A stretch of DNA of 64,000 nucleotides from assembly GCF_000282135.1 (NCBI RefSeq), contig NZ_AKJW01000118.1:1-64000 (forward strand), read 5' to 3'. A program made the translations under genes and the position numbers. This document shows, piece after piece, positions 7,919-17,151 of this stretch. Each line of letters starts with the position of its first letter. Within the stretch, counting starts at the first letter, position 1. Origin of the DNA: Herbaspirillum sp. CF444 (lineage in GTDB: Bacteria; Pseudomonadota; Gammaproteobacteria; Burkholderiales; Burkholderiaceae_D). The notes below the pieces were generated by a model that was not told the DNA's origin, did no database searches, and saw only the letters and a list, made by a program, of their open reading frames with translations.

Positions 7919-9046
7919 ATGAGCGCAGCGGACATCTCTACTCCAGCACCGGCCCCGACTCCGGAAAAACCCAAAAAACGCCTGAGCCCCCGCGCCAGAT
8001 TCATCCTGCGCGCCGCTGCAACCGCCGCCCTGATCGCGCTGGCGGGATGGTTCTTTTACCATGAAACGCGCGGCAAATATATCGAGAGCACCGACGACGC
8101 CTACATTCGCGCCGACAACGTCACGGTCTCGCCCAAGGTTTCCGGTTACGTGGAACAAGTCTACGTCGCCGAGAACCAGGACGTGAAAGCCGGCCAGCCG
8201 CTGGTGCGCATCGACCCGCGCGACTATGCCGCGCAGACCGCGCAATTCAGGGCGCAGATCGACGCCGCGACGGCCAGCGAAGAATCCGCCAAGGCCTCGC
8301 TGCAGGAACAGAAGAGCGCCATCGCCCAGGCGCAGGCGCAACTGGCTTCGGCCGAAGAAGACGCGCGCTTCGCCGCCAGCGAAGTCGAACGCTACACGCC
8401 GCTGGCGGCCACCGGCGCAGAAACACGAGAAAAACTGAACTCGCTGCGCAATCAGGCGGCCTTGTCGCGGGCTACCGTGGCGGCCCGCCGCGCTGCGCTG
8501 GAAGCGGCGCAACTGCGCGTGAACTCGATGCAGGCGCAAATCCGCCAGGCGCACGCCCAGGGTGAAAACGCCCAGGCGCAGTTCGACGCCGCCAACGTCA
8601 ACCTGGCGTCGACCGAAATCCAGGCCAGCACCGACGGCCGCATCGGCGACAAGTCGGTGCGCGTCGGCCAGTTCGTCTCGGCCGGCACGCGCATGATGTC
8701 GGTGGTGCCGACGGCGTTCTACGTGGTCGCCAATTTCAAGGAAACCCAGATCGGCATGATGCGCGTCGGCCAACCGGCGACGGTGGAAATCGACGCCTTG
8801 CCGGGACGGGAATTGCAGGCCCACGTGGAAAGCATTTCGCCCGGCACCGGCGCGCAGTTCTCGCTGCTGCCGCCGCAAAACGCCACCGGCAATTTCACCA
8901 AGATCGTCCAGCGCGTACCGGTACGCATCGCCGTCGACGTCGGTCCTGAAACGCGTCGCCTGTTCGTCGCCGGCCTGTCGGTGACCGCCAGGGTCAATAC
9001 CATCAATGCCAAAGACGCCAAGGACAATGAAGGGAAACACCTGTGA
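7919..9046 (+). CDS. emrA: EmrA-like membrane fusion protein (HlyD family)
   Basis: The periplasmic adaptor of a tripartite efflux pump. The 375-residue protein has one N-terminal transmembrane helix (about 28-48; FILRAAATAALIALAGWFFY). A lipoyl/barrel-sandwich half-motif follows (DDAYIRADNVTVSPKVSGYVEQVYVAENQDVKAGQPLVRIDP), then a long alpha-hairpin (about 110-230), the second half-motif (STDGRIGDKSVRVGQFV) and a beta-barrel. This order is standard for EmrA. The frame is open upstream to 7805, but the ATG at 7919 suits the family start. It overlaps emrB by GTGA. Confidence 0.93.
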   Translation: MSAADISTPAPAPTPEKPKKRLSPRARFILRAAATAALIALAGWFFYHETRGKYIESTDDAYIRADNVTVSPKVSGYVEQVYVAENQDVKAGQPLVRIDPRDYAAQTAQFRAQIDAATASEESAKASLQEQKSAIAQAQAQLASAEEDARFAASEVERYTPLAATGAETREKLNSLRNQAALSRATVAARRAALEAAQLRVNSMQAQIRQAHAQGENAQAQFDAANVNLASTEIQASTDGRIGDKSVRVGQFVSAGTRMMSVVPTAFYVVANFKETQIGMMRVGQPATVEIDALPGRELQAHVESISPGTGAQFSLLPPQNATGNFTKIVQRVPVRIAVDVGPETRRLFVAGLSVTARVNTINAKDAKDNEGKHL

Positions 9047-10584
9047 GCACGCCCCAGGCCCCTGCGCGCGCCGATGCCGCAGCGTGGCTGGCGGTCGCCG
9101 CCGGCACGCTCGGCGCGCTGATGGCGACGCTCGACATTTCCATCGTCAACTCCTCGCTGCCGACCATCCAGGGTGAAATCGGCGCCAGCGGCACCGAGGG
9201 CACGTGGATCGCCACCGCCTATCTGGTCGCCGAAATCATCATCATCCCGTTGTCGAGCTGGCTGGAAAAATTGCTGGGCCTGCGCACGCTGCTGTTGCTG
9301 GCGGCAAGTTTGTTTACCGGTTTCTCGATCCTGTGCGGCCTCGCCAACAGTCTGCCGATGATGATCATCGGCCGCGTCGGCCAGGGCTTCACCGGCGGCG
9401 CGCTGATTCCGACGGCGATGACCATCATCGCCACGCGCCTGCCGCGCTGGCAGCAGCCGGTCGGCAACGCCATGTTCGGCGCCACCGCGATTCTCGGCCC
9501 GGTGCTGGGGCCGGTGCTGGGCGGCTGGCTGACCGAAAACGTCAGCTGGCACTATTCCTTCTTCATCAACGTCCCGGTCGGCGCGGCGCTGATCACGCTG
9601 CTGCTGGTGGCGATGCCGTATGAAAAACCCAAGTTCGACCTGCTGCGCGAGGCCGACTGGTTCGGCGTGCTCGGCATGGCGCTCGGACTCGGCGGCCTGA
9701 CCGTGGTGCTGGAAGAAGGCGAGCGCGAGCAGTGGTTTTCTTCGCCCGACATCCGCTGGCTGGCGACGGTGTCGGTGATCGGTTTCATCCTGATGGCAAT
9801 CGGCCAGATTCGCGCGCGCCACCCGGTGATCCAGCTGCGGCTGCTGCGGGACCGGCAATTCGGTTCGGTGGTCGCGATGGCGATGGTGGTCGGCGTGGCG
9901 CTGTACGGCACCGCGTACGTGATTCCGCAATTCTTGTCCGGCATCGCCGACTACAACTCGTTGCAATCCGGCGAGATCGTGCTGTTGTCCGGCGTCCCGA
10001 TGATCTTGCTGATGCCTTTCACGCCGATGCTGATGCGGCGCGTGGACATTCGCCTGGCGGTCGGCACCGGCCTGCTGATGCTGGCCGTCAGCGCCTTCAT
10101 CGAAACCGACCTGAGTCCGTTGTCGAGCGGCGTTTCTTTCGTCGCCTCGCAATTGCTGCGCGGTCTCGGCACCGTGCTGGCGATGATCTTCCTGAACCAG
10201 GCGGCGATCCGCTCGGTGCCGGCGTCGCAGGCGGGCGATGCGGCCGGACTGTACAGCGCCGCGCGCAACCTCGGCGGCTCGCTGGCGCTGGCCGGCATCG
10301 CGGTGATCCAGGACCAGCGCATCTGGCTGCACAGCCGCCGCCTGGAAGACAGCCTGTCGGCCAACTCCGACCTGGTGCAATCCTTCATGAGCGCGCAAAG
10401 CGCTGCGCTGGGCGGACAAGCCAACGCATTCCAGGCGCTGGGCGGCACGATCCAGGTGCAGGCGCTGACGATGACTTACGCCGATCTGTTCTGGCTGCTC
10501 GGCGTCGGCATACTCTGCGTGACGCCGCTGGTGTTTTTCCTGCGCCCGCTGCCGATGAACGCGCCTCCGGTTACGACTCACTGA
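9043..10584 (+). CDS. emrB: EmrB/QacA-type multidrug transporter (MFS DHA2, 14 TM)
   Basis: A 513-residue proton-driven drug exporter. The first helix carries the DHA2 motif (LMATLDISIVNSSLPTIQGEIGAS, near motif D1). GQGFTGGALIPTAMTI and PVLGPVLGGWL correspond to motifs B and C, the antiporter signature. The start is GTG, inside the emrA stop. With emrA and the NodT-like outer-membrane factor it should pump amphipathic compounds straight across both membranes. Confidence 0.94.
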   Translation: MSTPQAPARADAAAWLAVAAGTLGALMATLDISIVNSSLPTIQGEIGASGTEGTWIATAYLVAEIIIIPLSSWLEKLLGLRTLLLLAASLFTGFSILCGLANSLPMMIIGRVGQGFTGGALIPTAMTIIATRLPRWQQPVGNAMFGATAILGPVLGPVLGGWLTENVSWHYSFFINVPVGAALITLLLVAMPYEKPKFDLLREADWFGVLGMALGLGGLTVVLEEGEREQWFSSPDIRWLATVSVIGFILMAIGQIRARHPVIQLRLLRDRQFGSVVAMAMVVGVALYGTAYVIPQFLSGIADYNSLQSGEIVLLSGVPMILLMPFTPMLMRRVDIRLAVGTGLLMLAVSAFIETDLSPLSSGVSFVASQLLRGLGTVLAMIFLNQAAIRSVPASQAGDAAGLYSAARNLGGSLALAGIAVIQDQRIWLHSRRLEDSLSANSDLVQSFMSAQSAALGGQANAFQALGGTIQVQALTMTYADLFWLLGVGILCVTPLVFFLRPLPMNAPPVTTH

Positions 10585-10593
10585 TGCTCACCG

Positions 10594-12015
10594 ATGAACT
10601 CCATGCCCCCTACTTCTTACCTCATTCCGCTCGCTGTTGCAGCGCTGCTGTCGGCCTGCACGCTCGGTCCCGACTACGCCGGCCCGCCCGACGTCGCGCC
10701 GCACGCCACGCAGAACGGCCGCTTCCTGCGCGGCGGCGATGCCGTGCAGACGCAAGCCGCGCAACTCAACAACTGGTGGGAAGGCTTGTCCGACCCGCTG
10801 CTCAATGAACTGGTGCAGCGCGCGCTTGCCGCCAACCCCAACCTGAACGTCGCCAGGGCCAGGCTGCAGCAATCGCGCGCGGCGCTGAACCTGGAACAAG
10901 CCAACGCCATGCCGAGCGCCAGCGGTTCGGCGCTATATGCCCATGCCAAGCTGCCGCCGCTCTCGGGAAGCGGTTCGTCGACCACCACGAATCTGTACAG
11001 CCTCGGTTTTGACGCCTCGTGGGAAGCCGATATCTTCGGCGCCAACAAACGCAGCATCCAGGCTGCACGCGCCACGTCGGAAGCGGCCGAAGCCTCGCTG
11101 GCCGACGTCCAGGTCAGCCTCGCCGCCGAAGTCGCCAACGCCTACATCAGCCTGCGCGACCGTCAGCAGCGCATCGCCCTCGGCGACCAGTCGATCGCCA
11201 CGCAAGAGCAGATGCTCACGCTCGCGCGCCAGCGCCTCGACCGCGGCACGGCATCGAACCTCGATATCCTGCGTCTGCAAAACCAACTGGAAGGCACGCG
11301 CGCCGACCTGACGCCTTTGCGCGCAGAAATGGAGTCGTATCTGAATCAACTGGCGACGCTGGTCGGCGAAGAACCCGGCGCGCTCGACGACAAACTGAGC
11401 GCCGCGACACCACTGCCGTTGCCGCCGGCTGCCGTCGCTGTCGGCGATCCGACCGAGCTGCTGCGGCATCGTCCCGACATCCGCGCCGCCGAACGCACGC
11501 TCGCCGCCGACACCGCCAAAATCGGCCAGGCCGAAGCCGCACGCTATCCCAGCCTGAAACTGTTCGGCGTGATCGGCCTCGGCGGCACGCACGCTTCCGA
11601 CCTGACCAAGCTCGATGATTTTGCGACCATCCTGGCGCCGATGCTGAGCTGGAACATCCTCGACTTCGGCCGCAATGCCGCGCGCGTGACGCAAGCCGAA
11701 GAAGTGCGCAATGAAGCGGAAATGAAATATCGCCAGACCGTGCTGGAAGCCCTGAGGGATGCAGAAGATTCGCTCTCGCGATTCCGCCATGGCCGCATCA
11801 CCGTGGCGACACTGGCGCGCAGCAAGGTGTCGGCGGACCAGGCGCTGGATCTGGCGCAGCAACGCTATCGCGCCGGCACCACGACGCTGGTCGACGTGCT
11901 CGACACCACGCGCCAGCAGCTCAGCGCGCAGCAGAATCTGCTGCAGGCCGAAGCCAATCTGACGCGCAATTTCGTCGCCATCCAGAAGGCGCTGGGACTG
12001 GGCTGGAGCAGTTAG
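10594..12015 (+). CDS. Outer-membrane efflux lipoprotein, NodT/OprM family
   Basis: A 473-residue TolC-like channel. It has a lipoprotein signal (SYLIPLAVAALLSAC, then TLGPDYAGP, typical of NodT family members) and two outer-membrane-factor repeats (about 55-250 and 265-465) rich in coiled-coil sequence. PVSVEVPxG-like hairpin segments are replaced by GDPTELLRHRPDIRAAERTLAADTAKIGQAEA, a well-known family motif. It starts 9 bases after emrB and completes the tripartite efflux operon. Confidence 0.93.
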   Translation: MNSMPPTSYLIPLAVAALLSACTLGPDYAGPPDVAPHATQNGRFLRGGDAVQTQAAQLNNWWEGLSDPLLNELVQRALAANPNLNVARARLQQSRAALNLEQANAMPSASGSALYAHAKLPPLSGSGSSTTTNLYSLGFDASWEADIFGANKRSIQAARATSEAAEASLADVQVSLAAEVANAYISLRDRQQRIALGDQSIATQEQMLTLARQRLDRGTASNLDILRLQNQLEGTRADLTPLRAEMESYLNQLATLVGEEPGALDDKLSAATPLPLPPAAVAVGDPTELLRHRPDIRAAERTLAADTAKIGQAEAARYPSLKLFGVIGLGGTHASDLTKLDDFATILAPMLSWNILDFGRNAARVTQAEEVRNEAEMKYRQTVLEALRDAEDSLSRFRHGRITVATLARSKVSADQALDLAQQRYRAGTTTLVDVLDTTRQQLSAQQNLLQAEANLTRNFVAIQKALGLGWSS

Positions 12016-12024
12016 ACCTGCCGA

Positions 12025-13782
12025 TCAGAACTGCTCCCACGATGCGTCTTCTTGCGCCGCGGCTGCCGGTTTGCCGATCGCAGGCTTGGCGCCGATTTTG
12101 GCGAGCGGCTTGCTGACCGTATTGGCAACCAGCTTCGACGCTGAAGGCGTGATGTCTACGGTCCGGCTTTGTTGCACGAACTGAGGCGGTAACTGATGCG
12201 CCAGCTGGCGCGCCGATGCAGATTGTTCCGCGCCGAGTTTGAAAATACTTACTACTTCCAGCAAGGTGCCGGCCTGGTGCTGCATCGACTGCGCGGCGGC
12301 CGCCGCTTCTTCCACCAGCGCGGCGTTCTTTTGCGTCACTTCATCCATCTGCGTGATGGCGAGGTTGATCTGCTCGATGCCATCGCTTTGTTCTTCGCTG
12401 GCCGAGCTGATTTCGCCGACGATGTCGGTCACGCGCCTGACGCTGTTGACGACGTCGGTCATGGTGGTGCCGGCCTGCTCCACCAGCCTGCTGCCGACGT
12501 CGACCTGCGCCACCGAGCTGTCGATCAGCGCCTTGATTTCCTTGGCTGCCGCAGCCGAGCGTTGCGCCAGTCCGCGCACTTCGGAGGCGACCACCGCGAA
12601 GCCGCGTCCCTGCTCTCCCGCACGCGCCGCTTCCACCGCCGCATTCAGGGCAAGGATATTGGTCTGGAAGGCGATGCCATCGATGACGCTGATGATGTCG
12701 ACGATTTTCTTGGACGACGCGTGGATCGTGCCCATGGTTTCTACAACTTTGCCCACCACATTGCCGCCGGCGATCGCCACTTCAGATGCGGAGGCCGCCA
12801 ACTGATTGGCCTGGCGCGCATTGTCGGCGTTCTGCTTCACCGTCGAGGTCAATTGTTCCATCGCCGATGCGGTCTCTTCCAGCGAACTGGCTTGCTGCTC
12901 GGTGCGCGTCGACAAATCCAGGTTGCCCATGGCAATCTGGCTGGAAGCGGTGGCGATGGTGTCGGTGCCGGTGCGCACGTGGCCGACGATCTCCGCCAGG
13001 CGGTTGCGCATGACTCCGATCGAGGCCATCAGGCTGGTCTGGTCGCCATGACGCAAGATGATCGATGTCGACAAATTGCCGTTGGCGATGTCGCCGGCCA
13101 CGGCCATGGCATAGTCCGGTTCGCCGCCGAGTTGGCGGATGATGCTGCGCGTGATGAGCACGGCCGCGATCAGGCTCAGGACGAAGGCTACGGCACTGAC
13201 GGCAAACAGCAAGGCGGTGGTGCGACGATAGGTTTCCTGGCTGTCGGCGACGGTCTTGTTCATCGCGTCGTGCTGATAGTCGGACACCTTCTTGAGCGCG
13301 TCGAACATTGCGTTCTGCTTCGCGCGCATGGCGTTGAACAATAGCTGCTTTGCCTCGGCAAGCTTGTTCTGCGCCAGCAGATTCAGCAGATTCTGCTGCT
13401 CTGCATAGTAGTCGGCGCCGGTACGCTGGAGCGCCGCCATCAACTCCTTGCCTTGCGGCGTGACGATGGCGTCGCCGAGTTTCTTCAGCGTCGCGTCGTT
13501 TTCTTCCCGCGCCTTGACGATGCGCGCCAGTTCCTGTTTCGAGCTCGCTTCGTCGTCGGACAAGGCGATATTGCGCACCACCCGCGCGACCAGATTGACG
13601 TTGTTGGAAATCGCATCCGCCAGCGCGATCTTGGCGTAGCGATCGTTCACCAGGAAATTGATGTTGTCGTTGAGCAGCGCCATGCGCGTAAAGCTGAAGA
13701 ACGCAATGCCCAGCAACAGCGCCAGGACCAGCCCGAATCCAATATACAGACGACTGGCGACTTTTAATTTGGACAGATTCAT
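12025..13782 (-). CDS. Methyl-accepting chemotaxis protein (4HB ligand-binding type)
   Basis: A 585-residue transmembrane chemoreceptor. TM1 is at about 12-32 and a four-helix-bundle periplasmic sensor at about 35-185. TM2 is at about 190-212, followed by HAMP (about 212-265) and the signalling hairpin with the highly conserved tip [36 protein letters not shown]; the tip stretch [38 protein letters not shown] is also intact. The C-terminus DASWEQF resembles the NWETF pentapeptide that tethers CheR/CheB. The start at 13782 follows AGGAGA. It is convergent with the efflux operon. Confidence 0.94.
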   Translation of the reverse strand: MNLSKLKVASRLYIGFGLVLALLLGIAFFSFTRMALLNDNINFLVNDRYAKIALADAISNNVNLVARVVRNIALSDDEASSKQELARIVKAREENDATLKKLGDAIVTPQGKELMAALQRTGADYYAEQQNLLNLLAQNKLAEAKQLLFNAMRAKQNAMFDALKKVSDYQHDAMNKTVADSQETYRRTTALLFAVSAVAFVLSLIAAVLITRSIIRQLGGEPDYAMAVAGDIANGNLSTSIILRHGDQTSLMASIGVMRNRLAEIVGHVRTGTDTIATASSQIAMGNLDLSTRTEQQASSLEETASAMEQLTSTVKQNADNARQANQLAASASEVAIAGGNVVGKVVETMGTIHASSKKIVDIISVIDGIAFQTNILALNAAVEAARAGEQGRGFAVVASEVRGLAQRSAAAAKEIKALIDSSVAQVDVGSRLVEQAGTTMTDVVNSVRRVTDIVGEISSASEEQSDGIEQINLAITQMDEVTQKNAALVEEAAAAAQSMQHQAGTLLEVVSIFKLGAEQSASARQLAHQLPPQFVQQSRTVDITPSASKLVANTVSKPLAKIGAKPAIGKPAAAAQEDASWEQF

Positions 13783-13934
13783 GACACGGTTCTCCTGAAA
13801 GGGCATACAAGGACGTGATGCTTTCGGATCAGCCTGCTGCGGAGAATTCTACTGCCAGAACTGCTTTTTCTGTGACGGCATTTCATCGAGACCGAAAAAG
13901 ATGCCGGGATGACAAGCTGCGCTAAAATTCCTGC

Positions 13935-14456
13935 ATGACAGAAATCCGACCCGCCCAATTTCCCGCTGACCGCGATGCCGTCATCGACATCTTTCGCGAA
14001 TACATCGGCAGCGTCAGCGTCGATCTCGGCTTTCAGGATTACGAAACCGAATTTGCTGCGCTACCGGGAAAATACGCCCCACCCGACGGCAGGCTACTGC
14101 TCGCGTGGCGCGACGACCGCGCGGTTGCCTGCGTGGCCTTGCGCAAAGTCGATGCGCAGCTCTGCGAGATGAAGCGCGTCTATGTGCGTCCGGAGGCGCG
14201 CGGCGAGCGACTCGGCCGGCGTCTGGTCGAGCGCATCCTGCAAGAGGCGCGCGACGCCGGTTATGTACGGATCTGCCTCGACGTGCTGCCGGAGTTTGCT
14301 GCTGCGCAGCACATTTATACTTCGTTCGGATTTATCGAAACGACGCCCTTCACGTTCAATCCGGTGCCGGGAACGAAGTTCCTCGGCCGCGACCTCCAGC
14401 CGTTTTTGAATCCATCTGCTGCTGCGGCGACACTCCCGCCATCGGCGCCTGGATAA
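13935..14456 (+). CDS. GNAT-family N-acetyltransferase
   Basis: A 173-residue acetyl-CoA-dependent transferase. The acetyl-CoA pyrophosphate loop is in RPEARGERLGRRLVERILQEA (R/Q-x-x-G-x-G/A signature), preceded by the beta-strand segment CEMKRVYVRP. The later strand/helix FAAAQHIYTSFGF is also typical. The substrate is unknown. It is a single gene divergent from the chemoreceptor. Confidence 0.85.
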   Translation: MTEIRPAQFPADRDAVIDIFREYIGSVSVDLGFQDYETEFAALPGKYAPPDGRLLLAWRDDRAVACVALRKVDAQLCEMKRVYVRPEARGERLGRRLVERILQEARDAGYVRICLDVLPEFAAAQHIYTSFGFIETTPFTFNPVPGTKFLGRDLQPFLNPSAAAATLPPSAPG

Positions 14457-14525
14457 TGCCGTGAGTCAAACCCGGAGCTGGGTTGCGATGATGCTGTTCA
14501 TACCGTCTCCTTTGGTCGACGGGTC

Positions 14526-15764
14526 TTAGTTTCCCGTGTCCGCCGCCTTGCGGCAAGCCCACAAGTTGGCAACGGCGCCGAACAACAACATGCCGCTCGT
14601 CAGAAAAAACACCGAGCGCATGCCGATCATTCCGCCCATCGCACCGCCTGCCAGCGGACCAAGTACTTGTCCTGCATATTGCGAGGACTGTGAATAACCA
14701 AGTACTTTACCCAATGCGCTCTCCGGCACGGATTGCCGGATCTGCTTGGCAATCGACGGCAACAGTCCGGCCAGCGCCGCGCCCAGCAAAAATCGCAGGA
14801 TCGCCAGTTGCCACCACGCCACAACGAAGGCCTGCGGAATCATCAATAACCCGGCAGCGGCCAGACAGTACACGATAACGCGCCAACCGCCGATGCGATC
14901 AGCCAACCGGCCCAGCGGCGCGGCCATGATGATGCTGCCGAGCGCCGACGCAGCCATCACGATGCCGGCATCGAGCACGACGTGGCTGCGGTCGGCGTGG
15001 ATGTCCTGCAGGTAGACGGTGATGATCGGTTCGATCGACATGTTGGCGAACAGCACGAGCATGGCCGTTGCAAACATGGCGCCGACGATCAGGCGCCGAT
15101 GTTTTGTTGCCGCCGGCGCCGCTGCATTGCTGCTGCGCGGGCGCGGCACGAAATTCTCCTTCACCAGCACGATGGTCAACAGCGCCGCCACCGCGATCAT
15201 GGCACCGGTCGCGAAGAAGGTATGGCGGATGCCGATCAGGCCGGGCAGCAGACCGCCGATCAAGGGCCCGGTCAGCGTGCCCGCCAGCGCGCCGGTCGAC
15301 AGGATGCCCAGCGCCCAGCCGGATTTGTCCGCCGGCGTCTGCGTCGCCACCAGCAAGGTCGATGAAGAAGCGTAGCCGCCGATCACGCCGGCCAGCAGAC
15401 GCAGCAAGGTCAGTTCGTAAACGTTGTGCGCGCAGCCGATCAGGGGCATAACGATCGCCATGCCGATGGCGGCGCGCACCAGCATGGGCTTGCGGCCGTA
15501 ACGGTCGCTCAGGTAACCCCACAGCGGCGCCGTCAGGCCGGTACCGAGGAAGGTGGCGCCGAAGGCGAGGCCCGACCACCAGACGATGGCGGCATTCTGT
15601 CTGACGCCGAGTTCCTCCACGTAGACCGGGAGGAACGGCAGCAGCAGCGTCAGGCTGACCAGCGTCGTGAAGGAGCCGAACACGCAGACGATCAGATTGC
15701 GCTTCCAATGCAGGGCGTTGTCGCTGGCGTAGGAATTGCCGGCAACGGCGAGTGCGTCTTTCAT
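14526..15764 (-). CDS. MFS drug/metabolite exporter (12 TM)
   Basis: A 412-residue major-facilitator protein. Motif A (WGYLSDRYGRKPMLVRAAIG) follows TM2, and GLAFGATFLGTGLTAPL and LAGVIGGYASSSTLLVATQTP fit drug:H+ antiporter family 1. The start at 15764 follows AAGGAG; the ATG at 15779 lacks this. It lies 21 bases after the RidA-like gene and is the last gene of the SDR-ridA-MFS operon, so it may export a product or the toxic substrate of those enzymes. Confidence 0.88.
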   Translation of the reverse strand: MKDALAVAGNSYASDNALHWKRNLIVCVFGSFTTLVSLTLLLPFLPVYVEELGVRQNAAIVWWSGLAFGATFLGTGLTAPLWGYLSDRYGRKPMLVRAAIGMAIVMPLIGCAHNVYELTLLRLLAGVIGGYASSSTLLVATQTPADKSGWALGILSTGALAGTLTGPLIGGLLPGLIGIRHTFFATGAMIAVAALLTIVLVKENFVPRPRSSNAAAPAATKHRRLIVGAMFATAMLVLFANMSIEPIITVYLQDIHADRSHVVLDAGIVMAASALGSIIMAAPLGRLADRIGGWRVIVYCLAAAGLLMIPQAFVVAWWQLAILRFLLGAALAGLLPSIAKQIRQSVPESALGKVLGYSQSSQYAGQVLGPLAGGAMGGMIGMRSVFFLTSGMLLFGAVANLWACRKAADTGN

Positions 15765-15785
15765 GTCCGACTCCTTCACTTTTTG

Positions 15786-16271
15786 CTATATCGTTTCGAA
15801 GATCAGTTCCAGCTCAAGCGGTGCGCCCAGCGGCAGCGAGACCACGCCAATCGCTCTGCGGGTCGACGTCTTGTCCTTGCCGAACACCGCCTCCAGCAAT
15901 TCCGATGCGCCGTCCGCAACGATCGGATGCGAACGGAAATCGGGATCTGCCACGATGTTGACGCCGAGCCGCACGACGCGACTCACCTTGTCCAGCGACC
16001 CCAGTTCGTCACGCACCACGGCCAGCGCATTCAGGAAGGCCGTGTGGGCGGCGGCGCGGCCGGCTTCCAGGTCCAGCTCGACGCCCACCCGGCCGACGTG
16101 CTGCGGCTTGCCATCCACGACCGGCAGGATGCCGCTGAGGAACAACAACTTGCCGGCCTGCACCGCCTCGACGTAAGCGCCCAAAGGCAACGGCGCCGGC
16201 GGCAGGACGATGCCGAGCTCCTGCAGCCGTTGTTCCGCGCCGCTCGCCGACGCTGCGTGCGCGCTTACCAT
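15786..16271 (-). CDS. RidA/YjgF/UK114-family protein
   Basis: A 161-residue member of the Rid family, which deaminates reactive enamine/imine intermediates. Recognisable segments are YVEAVQAGKLLFLSGILPVVDGKPQHVGRVG and the C-terminal LPLGAPLELELIFETI. It is somewhat longer than E. coli RidA (128 aa), as in the less characterised Rid subfamilies. Its ATG lies inside the SDR stop (ATGGTAA overlap), so translation is coupled to the upstream dehydrogenase. Confidence 0.85.
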   Translation of the reverse strand: MVSAHAASASGAEQRLQELGIVLPPAPLPLGAYVEAVQAGKLLFLSGILPVVDGKPQHVGRVGVELDLEAGRAAAHTAFLNALAVVRDELGSLDKVSRVVRLGVNIVADPDFRSHPIVADGASELLEAVFGKDKTSTRRAIGVVSLPLGAPLELELIFETI

Positions 16272-16990
16272 TTGCCCGAGTGTGCGCCGCCATCGACGTG
16301 CAACACTTCTCCGGTAACGGTCTTCGATTCGGTCAGAAAAACCACGGCGTTGGCGATGTCCTGCACGTCGGAGATCACGCCCATCGGCGACAAGGTCTTC
16401 AGGAAATCCTTGGGATTTTTCTCATGCAAGGGTGTGTCGACGATGCCGGGGGCGACCACGTTGAAGCGGATGCCGTCCTTGGCGTATTCCAGCGACAGGT
16501 TGCGCGACAAGGCGTTGATGCCGCCCTTGGTGATCATCGGCACCGAAGCCGTCACGCCGGCGATCGGATGTTCCAGCAGCGAGGTGGTGATGCCGACCAC
16601 GCTGCCGCCCGTGCCTTGCCTGAGCATCTGGCGCACCACGTGTTGGGTGATGTAGAGATAACCTTGCAGATTGGTCGACACGAAGGCCCGGAAGTCTTCT
16701 TCCGTGTAGTCGACGAAAGGCTTGGTGTAGAAGATGCCGGCGTTGTTCACCAGCGCGTCGATGCGGCCGAATTTTTCCAGTGCGGCGGCGACGACTTGCT
16801 CTGCCGTCTTCTGCTCGCCGATATCGCCGTCGACCAGCACCAGATTGGCTGAAGCGGCGAAGGCGCCGCGCCGGGCGATGCTGCGCGAGGTGGCGACGAC
16901 GTTGTAGCCGCGCCCGAGGAAGTCGCGCACCAGGCCTGCGCCGATGCCTTGCGATGCGCCTGTGATGATGATGGTTTTGCTGTTGCTCAT
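16265..16990 (-). CDS. SDR-family oxidoreductase lacking the catalytic tyrosine
   Basis: A 241-residue Rossmann-fold protein. The NAD(P)-binding TGASQGIG is at 10-17 and the structural NNAG at 82-85. At the active site the usual YxxxK is replaced by PMITK (Pro151, Lys155), so classical hydride-transfer chemistry is doubtful. The C-terminal SKTVTGEVLHVDGGAH is typical of FabG-like SDRs. The start follows AAGGA. It is the first gene of an operon with RidA and an MFS exporter, divergent from a LysR regulator. Confidence 0.87.
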   Translation of the reverse strand: MSNSKTIIITGASQGIGAGLVRDFLGRGYNVVATSRSIARRGAFAASANLVLVDGDIGEQKTAEQVVAAALEKFGRIDALVNNAGIFYTKPFVDYTEEDFRAFVSTNLQGYLYITQHVVRQMLRQGTGGSVVGITTSLLEHPIAGVTASVPMITKGGINALSRNLSLEYAKDGIRFNVVAPGIVDTPLHEKNPKDFLKTLSPMGVISDVQDIANAVVFLTESKTVTGEVLHVDGGAHSGKW

Positions 16991-17105
16991 GATGTATTCC
17001 TTCAATGAAATGGATGAAACGAAGTGGAATGCGTCAGCGACGCTGAGTACCCACGGCCGCGATGGCACAGGAAGGAGAATGAGGCAAACGGGCTTGCTTG
17101 ATTAG

Positions 17106-17145
17106 ATGGAAATATGTGGAATTTCTTTTCCATTTATGGAAATAT
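17106..17145. promoter_or_regulatory. Candidate LysR operator between the SDR operon and its regulator
   Basis: TTTCCATTTATGGAAA (17127-17142) is a palindrome with 7-bp arms around TT. The half-site ATGGAAATAT occurs twice in direct orientation (17106-17115 and 17136-17145). It lies just before the LysR start codon and about 115 bases from the divergent SDR start, the usual place for LysR regulatory and activation sites. Confidence 0.55.
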
Positions 17146-17151
17146 CATGCC

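Noticed and set aside
8719..10581. 620-codon minus-strand frame opposite emrB
   Set aside because: Low-complexity RHR/QHH-rich product typical of antisense to a transporter gene; it runs across the emrA-emrB junction.
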